A DNA stretch of 64,000 bases from Butyrivibrio sp. AE3004 (GCF_000703165.1 NZ_JNLQ01000002.1:2728001-2792000), one strand, 5' to 3'. Counted from the stretch's first letter, positions 18,820-28,377 are shown. Made by a program: numbers and translations. Notes: generated from the letters alone by a model not told the origin.

Positions 18820-20214
18820 CTAATACGAACCGTTCAGTTTAAACAATTCCGATACCGTTCTGAAAAGTATCTTAATATCCATAAACGGTGTCCAATTATC
18901 TATGTAATCCACATCAAGTCCCACTACCTGCTTAAAGTCGGTAATAGTACTTCTTCCACTACTCTGCCACATACCGGTAATACCGGGTTTAATACTAATT
19001 CTCCTCCACTGTTCTGTAGTATACTTCTCAACCTCATCCAAGGTCGGAGGTCTTGTACCTACAAAACTCATTGATCCCGAAAGAACATTGAAGAACTGAG
19101 GAAGCTCATCAATACTTGTCTTTCTGATAAACTTACCAACTCTTGTTATTCTGGGATCATCCTTTATCTTGAACATCATACCATCGCCAACTTCATTAAG
19201 TGCCTGAAGTTCAGCCTTTCTTGCCTCAGCATCACGATACATGCTTCTGAATTTCCAAATCTTAAAATGTCTTCCGTTTTTGCCAACTCTTACCTGCTTA
19301 AAAATAACAGGTCCGGGAGAATCAAGCTTAATTGCAATAGCTGTAAGAATCATAATAGGTGAAGTAACGACAATTCCTACTATAGAAAATACAATATCAA
19401 ATACTCTCTTAAGAGCTGCCTGCCATGTATTCATGCATACTGTGTGATATGTCATGATAGGATATGTTCCGATACTGCTATTATAAGAAAAAGCCTTTCT
19501 TCTTCTGTAGATATCAACTATAACTCTGCAGGTAACACCCATCTTAATGCAAAGGTCAATATACTGCTGGATAAACTCAATATCCATCTCACGCTTCTGC
19601 ATTATGAAAACCTGATCAATATTGTACTTTCTGATTATCTGTTCAAGATCCCTGATGCAACCAATGTACTCAAGAGACTCATCATCATCCTTAAAGCTCA
19701 CATAGCCGATTTCATTTAAAGTAAGTGGTGTCTTACCAAGGAAATATCTGAATTTATTGTAGGAATCCTTACTACCTACATATATACATCTCGGAATATG
19801 CTTTCTATTGATAATTCTGTCGATTATCTTTAAGAAAAACAAAGTTTCCAGAGCTATGATCATGTATGAGATCATCAAAAATCTGATAAAAAATCTGTAG
19901 TCAATAGAAGACTGCAGATTAAACTCATAGGTCAGAAAGCCGCTAAGAAAAGCAAAGAAGAACGAAACGCTCTCCCTTTTGACCACTCTGTCCGTATAGA
20001 AAAATAGAGTATTGTTATAAATGTTAGCTGCTCTGTTTGTAACTATATAAATAAGCACAAAAACAAAGAACATGGATAATATACTTTTCCACTGATCCGT
20101 CTGAACTAAATCTCCCCATATAAGGCATGTAACAAGGAGTGCGGCTCCCTGGAAAAATACATCAAGTATTACATGCACTACGTCAAAAGACGCTGACACA
20201 TTTGAACGATTCAT
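18820..20214 (-). CDS. Initiating polyprenyl-phosphate sugar-1-phosphate transferase (WcaJ/WbaP type)
   Basis: About 464 aa. Four N-terminal membrane segments (~15-125) are followed by a nucleotide-binding-like region (~140-260) and the bacterial sugar transferase domain (~270-464). The latter shows KRVFDIVFSIVGIVVTSP, the membrane hairpin, then KFRSMYRDAE, RKTSIDELPQFFNVL and GTRPP signatures. It moves a sugar-1-phosphate from a nucleotide sugar to undecaprenyl phosphate to start repeat-unit synthesis. I choose ATG 20214 because GGAGAAG lies 6-7 bases upstream; a GTG five codons earlier is possible. Confidence 0.93.
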   Translation of the reverse strand: MNRSNVSASFDVVHVILDVFFQGAALLVTCLIWGDLVQTDQWKSILSMFFVFVLIYIVTNRAANIYNNTLFFYTDRVVKRESVSFFFAFLSGFLTYEFNLQSSIDYRFFIRFLMISYMIIALETLFFLKIIDRIINRKHIPRCIYVGSKDSYNKFRYFLGKTPLTLNEIGYVSFKDDDESLEYIGCIRDLEQIIRKYNIDQVFIMQKREMDIEFIQQYIDLCIKMGVTCRVIVDIYRRRKAFSYNSSIGTYPIMTYHTVCMNTWQAALKRVFDIVFSIVGIVVTSPIMILTAIAIKLDSPGPVIFKQVRVGKNGRHFKIWKFRSMYRDAEARKAELQALNEVGDGMMFKIKDDPRITRVGKFIRKTSIDELPQFFNVLSGSMSFVGTRPPTLDEVEKYTTEQWRRISIKPGITGMWQSSGRSTITDFKQVVGLDVDYIDNWTPFMDIKILFRTVSELFKLNGSY

Positions 20215-20242
20215 AACACTCTTCTCCACTCAACCGGTAATC

Positions 20243-20266
20243 ATGGATGCGCAAATGCGCACCCAT
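20243..20266 (-). other. Intercistronic hairpin between the BspA-like gene and the sugar transferase gene
   Basis: On the minus strand ATGGGTGCGCA pairs with TGCGCATCCAT (one wobble) with a minimal loop and no T-run. It may stabilise the upstream message or partly attenuate the downstream genes, which would let the small secreted protein be made in excess. Confidence 0.45.
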
Positions 20267-20306
20267 AACCCCGATCCTTGCAAACTGCAACAAGTACTTT
20301 AAGGAA

Positions 20307-20897
20307 TTACTGAGCAATTGTGCCCTTGAAACCAGCTTTTTTAAGCTGCTTCTTGAACTTCTTAAACTGCTTCTTTGACATCTTCTTAGTAACCTTGATG
20401 GTCATCTTCTTGGTGTCAAGTCCCTTGAAAGCACCCTTAGCAACCTTAACAGCCTTCTTGCCGTTGAACTTGATTTTCTTAAGGCTTTCTGCTCCTGTAA
20501 ATGCTTTTGTATCAATAGTCTGTACATTTGAAGGGATAGTAATTTTTCTTACCTTCTTAGCATTTGCAAAAGCGCTTTCCTTAATCTCAACTACTGTATA
20601 CTCAACACCATCAACAGTAACCTTTGTGGGAACCTTGATAGATGTTGCAGTAGTTGCCTCAACAGAGTTGAATGTAGCTGTACCTTCTGCCTTGGTATCA
20701 ACGACAGGTGTGTAGTCGTCAGTTCCCTTTACAGTCATTGCCTTCTTATTGGTTGAATCAACAGTTACCGCCTTTTTCTCCTGAGTCTGATTTGCTGTTA
20801 CAGGTGACGGAGCTGCAGAAACCTGAGCCGGTGTTGCTACAAAGAGAGCTGCTACCATTACAGTTGCAAGAACTTTTTTCATAACACTACTTACCAT
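20307..20897 (-). CDS. Small secreted BspA-like leucine-rich-repeat protein inside the exopolysaccharide operon
   Basis: 196 aa from ATG 20897, chosen because AAAGGAGGAGG precedes it; longer starts lack a site. Residues 1-28 are a signal peptide (MKKVLATVMVAALFVATP, cut near VSA). The middle (~100-165) has one or two LRR_5/BspA units: VVEIKESAFANAKKVRKITI and VQTIDTKAFTGAESLKKIKF. The last ~30 residues are very Lys-rich (KKMSKKQFKKFKKQLKKAGF), a tail shape seen in surface proteins of this group. It lies between CpsD and the initiating transferase genes, all on the minus strand. A role in binding or organising the polymer is an inference. Confidence 0.8.
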   Translation of the reverse strand: MVSSVMKKVLATVMVAALFVATPAQVSAAPSPVTANQTQEKKAVTVDSTNKKAMTVKGTDDYTPVVDTKAEGTATFNSVEATTATSIKVPTKVTVDGVEYTVVEIKESAFANAKKVRKITIPSNVQTIDTKAFTGAESLKKIKFNGKKAVKVAKGAFKGLDTKKMTIKVTKKMSKKQFKKFKKQLKKAGFKGTIAQ

Positions 20898-21010
20898 AGC
20901 CTCCTCCTTTCCTCGCCTATGCTTAAGCACAGGTTCGAATATAAAAAATATATGAGTAACTACGACTTTCGTCATAGATAACTCCAAAACAAAAACTTTT
21001 CTGCAGATTA

Positions 21011-21715
21011 TTATTTACTTGCCACGTAATACCTGCTGTCCTTTTTCCCGTAGTAGTACTTACCCTTGGAACTACCCACTCTGTTAAGCACAATTCCAAG
21101 AAGTGGACATCCCGCTCTCTCAAGCTGCATAGCTGAATGTCTTACCATTGACTTAGATGTGACACCGCTCCTTACAACAAGGATTGCACCGTCACAGAGA
21201 GAACCAATTCTCTCACCATCTGATACCAGATCTAATGGTGCCGAATCAACAATTGTATATCTGTAATTCTCACCAGCATAATTCAAAAGCTCTTCAAATC
21301 TGTTATTTTCCAAGAGCATTGAAGGATTAACAACATTATCTGCATTTGGCAAAATAAAGCCATTTTCAATATTGGTACTGTAGATAGCATTATTAAAATC
21401 ACCATCTCCTGCAAGCACATGGCTTGTACCCTTAATCTTCTCTCCGCCTGCTACTTCCATGCCGTATTTATCCATCATAGTAGACTTTCTCATATCGGCA
21501 TCGATAAGCACTGTCTTGGTACCTGCCTGGGCAAACTGCCGAAACAGCTGCATAGCCACAAAACTCTTGCCCTCGTTAGGTGTAGAAGATATAACCATTA
21601 TTTTTCTTATATCTTTACCCAAAAATCCTATATTTACACGAAGAGAGTTAAGCGCTTCTTCCATAGCATAGGGTAGCTCTGGATTATTATTTATTATTAA
21701 CTTATTCATGAACAC
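21011..21715 (-). CDS. cpsD: Polysaccharide biosynthesis tyrosine autokinase (CpsD/CapB, BY-kinase)
   Basis: 234 aa. Walker A STPNEGKS (~44-51), Walker A' VLIDADMRKS (~69-78) and Walker B YTIVDSAP (~153-160) define a BY-kinase. The C-terminus ends in a Tyr cluster (KYYYGKKDSRYYV), the usual autophosphorylation tail. It works with the membrane protein CpsC, whose gene overlaps it by 10 bases upstream, to control polymer length and export; the PHP phosphatase in the same cluster should reverse the phosphorylation. The start is GTG 21715 (AAGGAG five bases upstream) or ATG 21709. Confidence 0.92.
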   Translation of the reverse strand: MFMNKLIINNNPELPYAMEEALNSLRVNIGFLGKDIRKIMVISSTPNEGKSFVAMQLFRQFAQAGTKTVLIDADMRKSTMMDKYGMEVAGGEKIKGTSHVLAGDGDFNNAIYSTNIENGFILPNADNVVNPSMLLENNRFEELLNYAGENYRYTIVDSAPLDLVSDGERIGSLCDGAILVVRSGVTSKSMVRHSAMQLERAGCPLLGIVLNRVGSSKGKYYYGKKDSRYYVASK

Positions 21716-22524
21716 TTGGTCTCCTTTCGTGAATTATTATTCCTAATAGGTTTTACTTTTTTCTTTGATGCTGTTTCCAAACCTTCTGCAAGTATTCCGA
21801 GGTCTCCTTCAGGAATCACAGCAAGAGGAAGGCTTCCAAACATTCTCTCGATATCATCAGCAGATTTAACTGTATCCTGAAGTACAAATATTACTGTGAA
21901 TATTCCAAGTACAAGTACTGTAGCTCCAAGAGCACCCATCATTATATTTTTAGAGAAACTTGGTGAACTCTTATACATAGGAACAATTGCAGGTTCAATG
22001 ATATGAGGCTTAGGAGTATCCATAAGTTTTGGAATCTGTATTTCAGCCTGCTTCGCAATATCATTTGCAATCTGCTCAGCCTCATTTGGATCTGTACTTG
22101 TCACACTGATGGTCATAATTCTGGTATTTTTAATTACAGCAATACTGACCATTCCAAGAAGCTGTTCATATGTATACTCAAGGTCAAGATCCTTAATCAC
22201 CTGATTAAAAATCGGTCTGATAGTAATAACCTGTTCATAATCTGATGACAATCCTGTTCCAAGGTTAAGATCCGTTAAATTCACCATCGTATCGCTAGAT
22301 GCTGATACCACATAAATCTTGGTTGTAGCAGTATATAAAGGTTCTACCAAAAAATATGTATATGCGCCTGCCAAAACCGATCCCAAAACAAATGCTGCGA
22401 TAATAATCACTAATTTGCTCTTAAAATAGCCAAGAAGCTCAAATACATCTATCTCTATTCCGTCCTGCTGCTTTTCAACAGTCAAACCTTCAAAGTTTTT
22501 TTTATCAATATGTTTCTTTTCCAT
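21706..22524 (-). CDS. cpsC: Wzz/CpsC-type chain-length and kinase-adaptor membrane protein
   Basis: 272 aa from ATG 22524 (GAGGAG seven bases upstream). A Wzz domain begins at IDVFELLGYFKSK, with membrane segment one at ~36-58 and two at ~195-217. The short external domain lies between, with a Pro-rich approach to the second segment, and a ~55-residue cytoplasmic tail follows. In Gram-positive bacteria this protein activates the separate CpsD kinase. The two genes overlap, which supports a complex. No kinase motif is fused to it. Confidence 0.9.
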   Translation of the reverse strand: MEKKHIDKKNFEGLTVEKQQDGIEIDVFELLGYFKSKLVIIIAAFVLGSVLAGAYTYFLVEPLYTATTKIYVVSASSDTMVNLTDLNLGTGLSSDYEQVITIRPIFNQVIKDLDLEYTYEQLLGMVSIAVIKNTRIMTISVTSTDPNEAEQIANDIAKQAEIQIPKLMDTPKPHIIEPAIVPMYKSSPSFSKNIMMGALGATVLVLGIFTVIFVLQDTVKSADDIERMFGSLPLAVIPEGDLGILAEGLETASKKKVKPIRNNNSRKETKCS

Positions 22525-22551
22525 TTCAACTCCTCTGTAAAACAACAACCA

Positions 22552-23604
22552 CTACTCTTCCACAGATTCCAGATCAAAAAGTTTATCCATTACCTGGTAA
22601 TAGGAAGTATCATCTATATAAAACTCCTGATGATCAGTATCATCATTAATTAGTTGTCCAAGCTTATGCTCGCCTTCAAAGGTAATCGTTCCCTGGTTCT
22701 CACCTCGGTTAACTCTGTTAAGAACTCTGGAAAAATCGTTGCCGGTCATATTTGTCACAGCAACTTCCTTCATCTTGGTATATATTTCATTTGGAAATGA
22801 AGGATTTTCCTCCGTTCTCTCCATAAGTCTGTTTAGGAAGGCCTTGATATATGTTTCCTGCCTGGCCATTCTGCCTTCATTAGAACCATCACCAACATTC
22901 ATTCTTTCATGAACATAGTTATATGCCTGGGAATCATTTAGAGTTATTTCCTGTCCTTTAACAAGAGTAGGGTCAACTTCACTAAAATCATCTTCAACAG
23001 TAACTGTGACACCACCAATTGCATGATTTAACTGTTCTATAGCGTCCATATTCAGCTCATAATATCCATCTATTGGCATTCCTCCAAGTAGTTCTGATAC
23101 TGCATTAACAGTATTCTCACTACTCATCTGTGGATTCCCGCCATACCAATGTGCAGTACATATCTGCATTATTGACCTGGCATTAACTGTACCGTCTACA
23201 TTCATCATAGGTACCTTCATTACCGTATTGCGATCAATCTCAAGAACTGAATAATTATTATCTGATCTATTTAAAACAACAAGAAGAAGTACATCCGCCA
23301 TATTACCCTGATACTCATCAGGATTCTCTGCCTCATGATTACCTGATACATCAGTTCCTATAACCAGATAATTTCTGACTGCAGCATTATATCTGTACAC
23401 TTTGTCATTTATCAAAAGCTCACCTTCTGATAATTCTATCTCTTCCTCTTCATCGTCTTCATCATCTTCGCCTTCTTCATAAGCCAGAGCAGACCTCTCT
23501 TCAAAGAGCCTTTCTACCGCACTAATTCCAAAGAAAGCAAAAATCAAGCCTAAAACCACAGCTGTCAGGAATAGCAATAATTTAATTTTCTTACGATCAA
23601 TCAT
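22552..23604 (-). CDS. LytR-CpsA-Psr (LCP) family glycopolymer ligase
   Basis: 350 aa from ATG 23604, which overlaps the stop codon of the phosphatase gene, so translation is probably coupled. An N-terminal membrane anchor (LLLFLTAVVLGLIFAFFGI) is followed by an acidic run of Asp/Glu (~38-50) and an LCP domain (~65-320) with NYLVIGTDVSG, the Arg-containing LEIDRNTVMKVP and the QAYNYVHERMNVGDGSNEGR stretch. LCP proteins move lipid-linked polymer onto peptidoglycan outside the membrane, so the polysaccharide of this cluster may be wall-anchored rather than free. Confidence 0.88.
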   Translation of the reverse strand: MIDRKKIKLLLFLTAVVLGLIFAFFGISAVERLFEERSALAYEEGEDDEDDEEEEIELSEGELLINDKVYRYNAAVRNYLVIGTDVSGNHEAENPDEYQGNMADVLLLVVLNRSDNNYSVLEIDRNTVMKVPMMNVDGTVNARSIMQICTAHWYGGNPQMSSENTVNAVSELLGGMPIDGYYELNMDAIEQLNHAIGGVTVTVEDDFSEVDPTLVKGQEITLNDSQAYNYVHERMNVGDGSNEGRMARQETYIKAFLNRLMERTEENPSFPNEIYTKMKEVAVTNMTGNDFSRVLNRVNRGENQGTITFEGEHKLGQLINDDTDHQEFYIDDTSYYQVMDKLFDLESVEE

Positions 23605-24298
23605 TTTCCCACAGCCTCTTTCCGAAATCATCAATCCCGGATAAATACTCATTACCAAACTTCTTTTCTATAATTCTGCGCGCATCAGCCATATTTACAG
23701 GTCTTGATGAATCATTATGCGCATCAGTTCCAAGAATGATGTCATGTCCATCCTTGATGAATCTATTTGCAAAACGACGTGAACTCCACTTCAAGAAGCA
23801 CTCGGCGTTTATTTGTGGAATAATTGGAAGATTTAAAATCTTGTTCCAAATAGTAATATCTTTTTGATAGTGATAGAAGCGCTCAATATGCGCTAAGATA
23901 ATCTGAAGTCCCTCATCTTCTATTATCTTCATAACTTCTCTGAACGTACTTTCAGTCCATTGCTCAAATGGAAGTTCGAGAAGCAATAAATTTGTTCCCT
24001 CAAAACAAAACTCTGATAATCTTTTTGACTTTCCTATTCCGGGAAAGAAAAAAACCTCAGCACCGAGTTTAAACTCTGGCGTTTTCATATCAGTTAAGTA
24101 TAACCTAATCTCATCAAAAGCCTGCTGCCTACGTCTAAAAAAGTTATCCGGACTATCCTTGTGAGCATAAAAATGTGGAGTCAAAACAATCCTATCTACG
24201 CCCTGCTCAATTTCGGCATTGATCATCTTCATAGTCATATTTATATCTCTGCTGCCATCATCAATCCCAGGCAATATATGCGTATGAAAATCAATCAT
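23597..24298 (-). CDS. cpsB: CpsB/YwqE-type PHP-fold tyrosine phosphatase
   Basis: 233 aa. The N-terminus FHTHILPGIDDGS holds the first metal-binding HxH of the PHP domain, with further ligands at TPHFYAHKD, AHIERFYHY and GTDAHND. CpsB removes phosphate from the CpsD Tyr cluster and so tunes polymer production. It is the first gene of the promoter-proximal assembly block (CpsB, LCP, CpsC, CpsD) and has a predicted promoter in the AT-rich gap upstream. Confidence 0.9.
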   Translation of the reverse strand: MIDFHTHILPGIDDGSRDINMTMKMINAEIEQGVDRIVLTPHFYAHKDSPDNFFRRRQQAFDEIRLYLTDMKTPEFKLGAEVFFFPGIGKSKRLSEFCFEGTNLLLLELPFEQWTESTFREVMKIIEDEGLQIILAHIERFYHYQKDITIWNKILNLPIIPQINAECFLKWSSRRFANRFIKDGHDIILGTDAHNDSSRPVNMADARRIIEKKFGNEYLSGIDDFGKRLWEND

Positions 24299-24561
24299 CT
24301 CTAATACCCGTCTGCCGCCTTATCAGACACTCTTATAACTTAAAATCAATCAACAAACTAGCACAACATTTGCTTAGTCGTACTTAAACTTTTTACTGAG
24401 GAATAGTATATATTAAAACTTTATAAACTACAAATAAAAAATTCATTTTTTTTTAAGATTTTTTTTGTGCAAATTTATATGTTCATTTTTTATATAACTA
24501 GTTGTATATTATTAATTTCTTTTATTCATTATATTGAAAACAAATCTTTTTGTAATTTCAT
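24299..24561 (-). other. 263-bp AT-rich gap that splits the polysaccharide cluster
   Basis: No ORF of note. Contains long A/T runs and a predicted promoter for the cpsB block on the minus strand. It is the largest internal gap of the cluster, so assembly genes may be transcribed independently of the sugar genes upstream. No clear terminator after rfbC was seen. Confidence 0.5.
24405..24433 (-). promoter_or_regulatory. Predicted sigma-A-type promoter for the cpsB block
   Basis: Reading the minus strand: TTGTAG (24433-24428), a 17-base spacer, then TATACT (24410-24405). About 105 bases of leader follow before the cpsB ATG. Confidence 0.4.
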
Positions 24562-25122
24562 TTATTTTGCACTAATTACATATTCCTTTATTCCGCCCCA
24601 CTTCTGATCCTTATCAGACATAATGAGCTCAACACCTTCCTGATATGGCCATTCAACACCAATCTCAGGGTCCTTCCACAATAATCCGCCCTCATCATCA
24701 GGGTGATAAAAATCCGTGCACTTATATGCAAATTCAGCATAGTCTGAAAGCACTAAAAATCCATGCGCAAATCCCTTGGGAATAAAGAACTGCTTCTTAT
24801 TTTCTGCTGACAATGTAACTCCAAACCACTTTCCGAAAGTCTTGGAATCTTTTCTTAAATCTACAGCCACATCAAAAACTTCACCATTTACAACTCTGAC
24901 AAGTTTGTCCTGCGGAAAGTTCTTCTGAAAATGAAGACCCCTCAGCACTCCTCTTTTTGATGCAGACTGATTGTCCTGTACAAATTCAACATCTATTCCG
25001 ATATTCTGAAAGTCTCTCTTTGAGTATGTTTCCATGAAATAGCCTCTGCTATCTCCGAAAACCTGTGGTGTAATGACCTTCAATCCTTCAATTTCACATG
25101 TCTCTACCTGTAATTGTCCCAT
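24562..25122 (-). CDS. rfbC: dTDP-4-dehydrorhamnose 3,5-epimerase
   Basis: 186 aa, the family length. The cupin core shows VFGDSRGYFMETYS near the N-terminus, the catalytic-site LRGLHFQ and the QDNQSASKRGVLRG motif, then FFIPKGFAHGFLVLSD. It epimerises dTDP-4-keto-6-deoxy-glucose at C3 and C5. It follows rfbA by 29 bases. No rfbD reductase is present in the window, so the final step to dTDP-L-rhamnose must be encoded elsewhere. Confidence 0.93.
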   Translation of the reverse strand: MGQLQVETCEIEGLKVITPQVFGDSRGYFMETYSKRDFQNIGIDVEFVQDNQSASKRGVLRGLHFQKNFPQDKLVRVVNGEVFDVAVDLRKDSKTFGKWFGVTLSAENKKQFFIPKGFAHGFLVLSDYAEFAYKCTDFYHPDDEGGLLWKDPEIGVEWPYQEGVELIMSDKDQKWGGIKEYVISAK

Positions 25123-25151
25123 TTTAAACTCCTATATATATTAAAAAACGA

Positions 25152-26021
25152 TTATAATCCTTCTGCTACTTCAACAAGGTATTTACCGTAATCAGTCTTC
25201 ATAAGAGGCTCAGCAAGTTTCAATAGCTGCTCTTTATCAATAAAGCCTCTCTTATAAGCAATCTCTTCAATACATGAAACATAAAGTCCCTGTCTCTTCT
25301 GGAATGCGCATACAAAATCAGCCGCATCAAGAAGAGAATCATGATTTCCTGTATCAAGCCATGCAAAGCCTCGGCCCATAGTCTCAACACGAAGCTCACC
25401 GCGACTTAAGTACTCGTTGTTAACGCTTGTGATTTCAATCTCACCTCTTGCTGAAGGCTTTACGTTTTTAGCAATGTCAATAACATCATTGTCATAGAAG
25501 TAAAGGCCTGGAACCGCATAATTGCTCTTTGGATGCTCAGGCTTTTCCTCTATTGAGATAGCCTTACCGTTTTCATCAAATTCAACTACGCCATATTCTC
25601 TGGGATCACGAACATAATATCCAAAGATTGTAGCGCCTTTATCTCTGGCGGCAACCTCCTTAAGAAGCTTACTGAAGCTCTGACCATAAAAGATATTATC
25701 GCCAAGAACAAGTGCAACGCCATCGTTACCAATAAATTTCTCACCGATGATAAAAGCATCAGCAAGGCCTCTTGGCTGTTCCTGTATAGCATATGAGAAA
25801 TTCATTCCAAGCTGCTCGCCTGTTCCGAAAAGATCCTCAAAAATTGGAAGGTCTCTGGGTGTTGAAATAATAAGCACCTCTCTGATACCCGCAAGCATAA
25901 GAGTTGAAAGCGGATAATAGATCATAGGCTTATCATAAACAGGCATGATCTGCTTTGATATCGCTCTTGTAAGTGGATAAAGTCTTGTTCCGGATCCTCC
26001 GGCCAAAATGATTCCCTTCAT
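25152..26021 (-). CDS. rfbA: Glucose-1-phosphate thymidylyltransferase
   Basis: 289 aa. The nucleotidyltransferase signature [20 protein letters not shown] lies at ~8-27, followed by [11 protein letters not shown] with the metal-binding Asp and the [19 protein letters not shown] stretch. It makes dTDP-glucose from glucose-1-phosphate and dTTP, the first step of the dTDP-deoxysugar route. Gene order on the minus strand is rfbB, rfbA, rfbC with gaps of 108 and 29 bases. Confidence 0.95.
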   Translation of the reverse strand: MKGIILAGGSGTRLYPLTRAISKQIMPVYDKPMIYYPLSTLMLAGIREVLIISTPRDLPIFEDLFGTGEQLGMNFSYAIQEQPRGLADAFIIGEKFIGNDGVALVLGDNIFYGQSFSKLLKEVAARDKGATIFGYYVRDPREYGVVEFDENGKAISIEEKPEHPKSNYAVPGLYFYDNDVIDIAKNVKPSARGEIEITSVNNEYLSRGELRVETMGRGFAWLDTGNHDSLLDAADFVCAFQKRQGLYVSCIEEIAYKRGFIDKEQLLKLAEPLMKTDYGKYLVEVAEGL

Positions 26022-26129
26022 ATTGTATTCTCCCTATATTTTATCAATTCATCTACATCACGAAGCTCTGTCTGACCTCATTTGCCAAACAGAGCTTCCA
26101 TTAATATTCAGCTAATATAGCACAAAAGC

Positions 26130-27218
26130 TTATAACTTTCCACCATACATACTCTCATAATACTTCTGGTAATTACCGCTGGTAACATGCTCCATCCAAT
26201 CCTCATGAGCAAAGAACCATTTTATTGTCTTGCGGATACCTTCCTTGAACATTGTTTCAGGCTCCCAGCCAATCTCAGCCTTGATCTTATCGGGAGCAAT
26301 GGCATAACGACGATCATGTCCCTTTCTGTCCTCAACATATGTGATAAGGTCGGTTGTGATCTTAGCCTTTCTGGGATCTGAATCATCAAGTGATTCACGA
26401 AGAACATCAATGATAGTCTCAATGATCTCGATGTTCTGCTTCTCGTTATGTCCACCGATGTTATAGGTCTCGAAGAGCTTTCCTTTTTCCTGTACCATGT
26501 CGATCGCCTTAGCGTGGTCCTCAACATAGAGCCAGTCACGAACATTCTTACCGTCACCGTATACGGGAAGTGCCTTGCCCTCAAGTGCGTTGTGGATCAT
26601 AAGAGGGATAAGTTTCTCCGGGAACTGGTAAGGGCCGTAGTTATTGGAGCAGTTTGTAATATTTGCAGGGAACTTATAAGTATCCATATAAGCCTTAACA
26701 AGCATATCCGAGCTTGCCTTACTAGCTGAGTAAGGGCTGTGCGGATCGTAAGGTGTTGTCTCATAGAAATAAGCATTCGGATCCTCGGGAAGTGAGCCGT
26801 ATACTTCATCTGTACTTACATGAAGGAATTTCTTACCTTCCTTGAAGGAACCATCGGGAAGCTCCCATGCTTTCTTAGCTGCATTAAGCATTGTTGCAGT
26901 ACCAAGTACGTTTGTCTCAACGAAGATCTCAGGATTAACGATTGAGCGGTCAACATGGCTCTCGGCAGCAAAATGTACTACTCTGTCGATGTCGTTCTCC
27001 TCAAAAATCTTATTTATAGCCTCTCTGTCACAAATGTTAGCTTTTACAAATGTGTAGTTATCTCTGTTCTCAACATCTGTGAGGTTCTCAAGATTACCTG
27101 CATAAGTAAGAGCATCAACATTGATGATGCGAATCTCATTGTCATACTTTTTAAACATGTAATGAATGTAGTTAGAACCGATAAATCCGGCACCACCTGT
27201 TACTAAATATGTTTTCAT
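26130..27218 (-). CDS. rfbB: dTDP-glucose 4,6-dehydratase
   Basis: 362 aa extended SDR enzyme. The NAD-binding TGGAGFIGSNY lies at residues 7-17, the catalytic YSASK at ~168-172, and the HVSTDEVYGSLPED segment with the active-site Asp-Glu is present. It turns dTDP-glucose into dTDP-4-keto-6-deoxyglucose. Base composition is like the flanking chromosome, unlike the AT-rich genes just upstream in the operon, so rfbBAC may be the conserved shoulder of a variable cassette. Confidence 0.95.
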   Translation of the reverse strand: MKTYLVTGGAGFIGSNYIHYMFKKYDNEIRIINVDALTYAGNLENLTDVENRDNYTFVKANICDREAINKIFEENDIDRVVHFAAESHVDRSIVNPEIFVETNVLGTATMLNAAKKAWELPDGSFKEGKKFLHVSTDEVYGSLPEDPNAYFYETTPYDPHSPYSASKASSDMLVKAYMDTYKFPANITNCSNNYGPYQFPEKLIPLMIHNALEGKALPVYGDGKNVRDWLYVEDHAKAIDMVQEKGKLFETYNIGGHNEKQNIEIIETIIDVLRESLDDSDPRKAKITTDLITYVEDRKGHDRRYAIAPDKIKAEIGWEPETMFKEGIRKTIKWFFAHEDWMEHVTSGNYQKYYESMYGGKL

Positions 27219-27319
27219 CTTTCTCCTATCTATTATTACTTATTTCATCGAATAAATTGCTATACAAGTCCTTCTGTTACTTATTATTCAGCCATTCTAT
27301 GATATTAGTAATACAAAAA

Positions 27320-28303
27320 TTACACTAAATCAACTTGTTGATTATTATTCAACACTAGAATATTTTTCAGTTTTTCGATTTCTTTACACCTCTTGTACTT
27401 TTTATATAAGCCTAACAATCCATACTTAGCGATTGCCTTTTTCAACTTTTTAATCTTAAACAAATATTTATAACCCAAATTTGAGCCTGACTTAAATTCA
27501 AACAGCTCAGTATGGTCCCGAGGCTTATCTGATATTATCCCAGCAGCAATATAAACTTTATTACTGCTAATATTCTCAAGGATCATTTTTCTCTTTTGAT
27601 AATGAGCATATAATAGTTCCTTATAATCACCCTTTTTAGTTACTTCATATAATTTCCCTCTGTCCCATATCACTATAACATTTTCTTTTTTTCTATTATA
27701 AAAGCTATTTCCTTCGGGCTTATAATCTGCAAACACATTTCCAGTAAAAACTTTTATACCATTTCGCAAACATTTTAACTCCATTCCACGAAACTCATCA
27801 AAATAACATGAATCATTGTTCTTAAATGCCTCTGTATAATTATATTCAGGATAATCTCCGTTGTTCATAAATAATTTTACAATTTTATCAGTATTTCTAT
27901 ATAAAGAGAAATGGCCAGTAACAAATATTCTATCATAATCATTCAAGATTTTATCCGATACAAAAGACCTAATGTCTCCAAATGTCAAATCCAAATCGCA
28001 ATATCCCCAAAAATCATATCCTTCGATTATGTCTGAAAAGCAATATCCAAAAGCTGGTCTGAAATCGCATATTTTATATGGTTTCTCTAAGCACACATCA
28101 AACGGAAACCTACTCTGAATCCTATATTTATATTCCTCAAATGACATATGCTCAACTCTAAGATTCCCTATAGATGAAACATTTTTATCATCTGTAAATA
28201 AGACAAAGTCTATACTTTCATTATGCAAAACAGACTTTTCCCACATAGGGTAAAAAGGTGGCAGTTCTCCAAAATATGGTACTATTACAACAATGCTTTT
28301 CAT
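27320..28303 (-). CDS. Capsule-cluster protein of the DUF6625 type, probable glycosyltransferase
   Basis: 327 aa. The N-terminus (SIVVIVPYFGELPPFYPMW) resembles GT-A enzymes, and YCDLDLTFGD at ~121-130 gives a DxD-like nucleotide-sugar site. Such proteins are regularly found in polysaccharide clusters, but activity is not established to my knowledge. Coding sequence is distinctly AT-rich. It is the 3'-most member of the AT-rich cassette, 101 bases upstream of rfbB. Confidence 0.65.
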   Translation of the reverse strand: MKSIVVIVPYFGELPPFYPMWEKSVLHNESIDFVLFTDDKNVSSIGNLRVEHMSFEEYKYRIQSRFPFDVCLEKPYKICDFRPAFGYCFSDIIEGYDFWGYCDLDLTFGDIRSFVSDKILNDYDRIFVTGHFSLYRNTDKIVKLFMNNGDYPEYNYTEAFKNNDSCYFDEFRGMELKCLRNGIKVFTGNVFADYKPEGNSFYNRKKENVIVIWDRGKLYEVTKKGDYKELLYAHYQKRKMILENISSNKVYIAAGIISDKPRDHTELFEFKSGSNLGYKYLFKIKKLKKAIAKYGLLGLYKKYKRCKEIEKLKNILVLNNNQQVDLV

Positions 28304-28377
28304 CCTAAATTCCTTCCTAATAATCTAAATCAATTTGGCTATAATAGTTTAAATCAATTTATAAATCTATTGCTCAA

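Noticed and set aside
20307..20987. Longer start of the BspA-like protein at 20987
   Set aside because: The extra 30 residues lack a ribosome binding site and would bury the signal peptide; AAAGGAGGAGG points to 20897.
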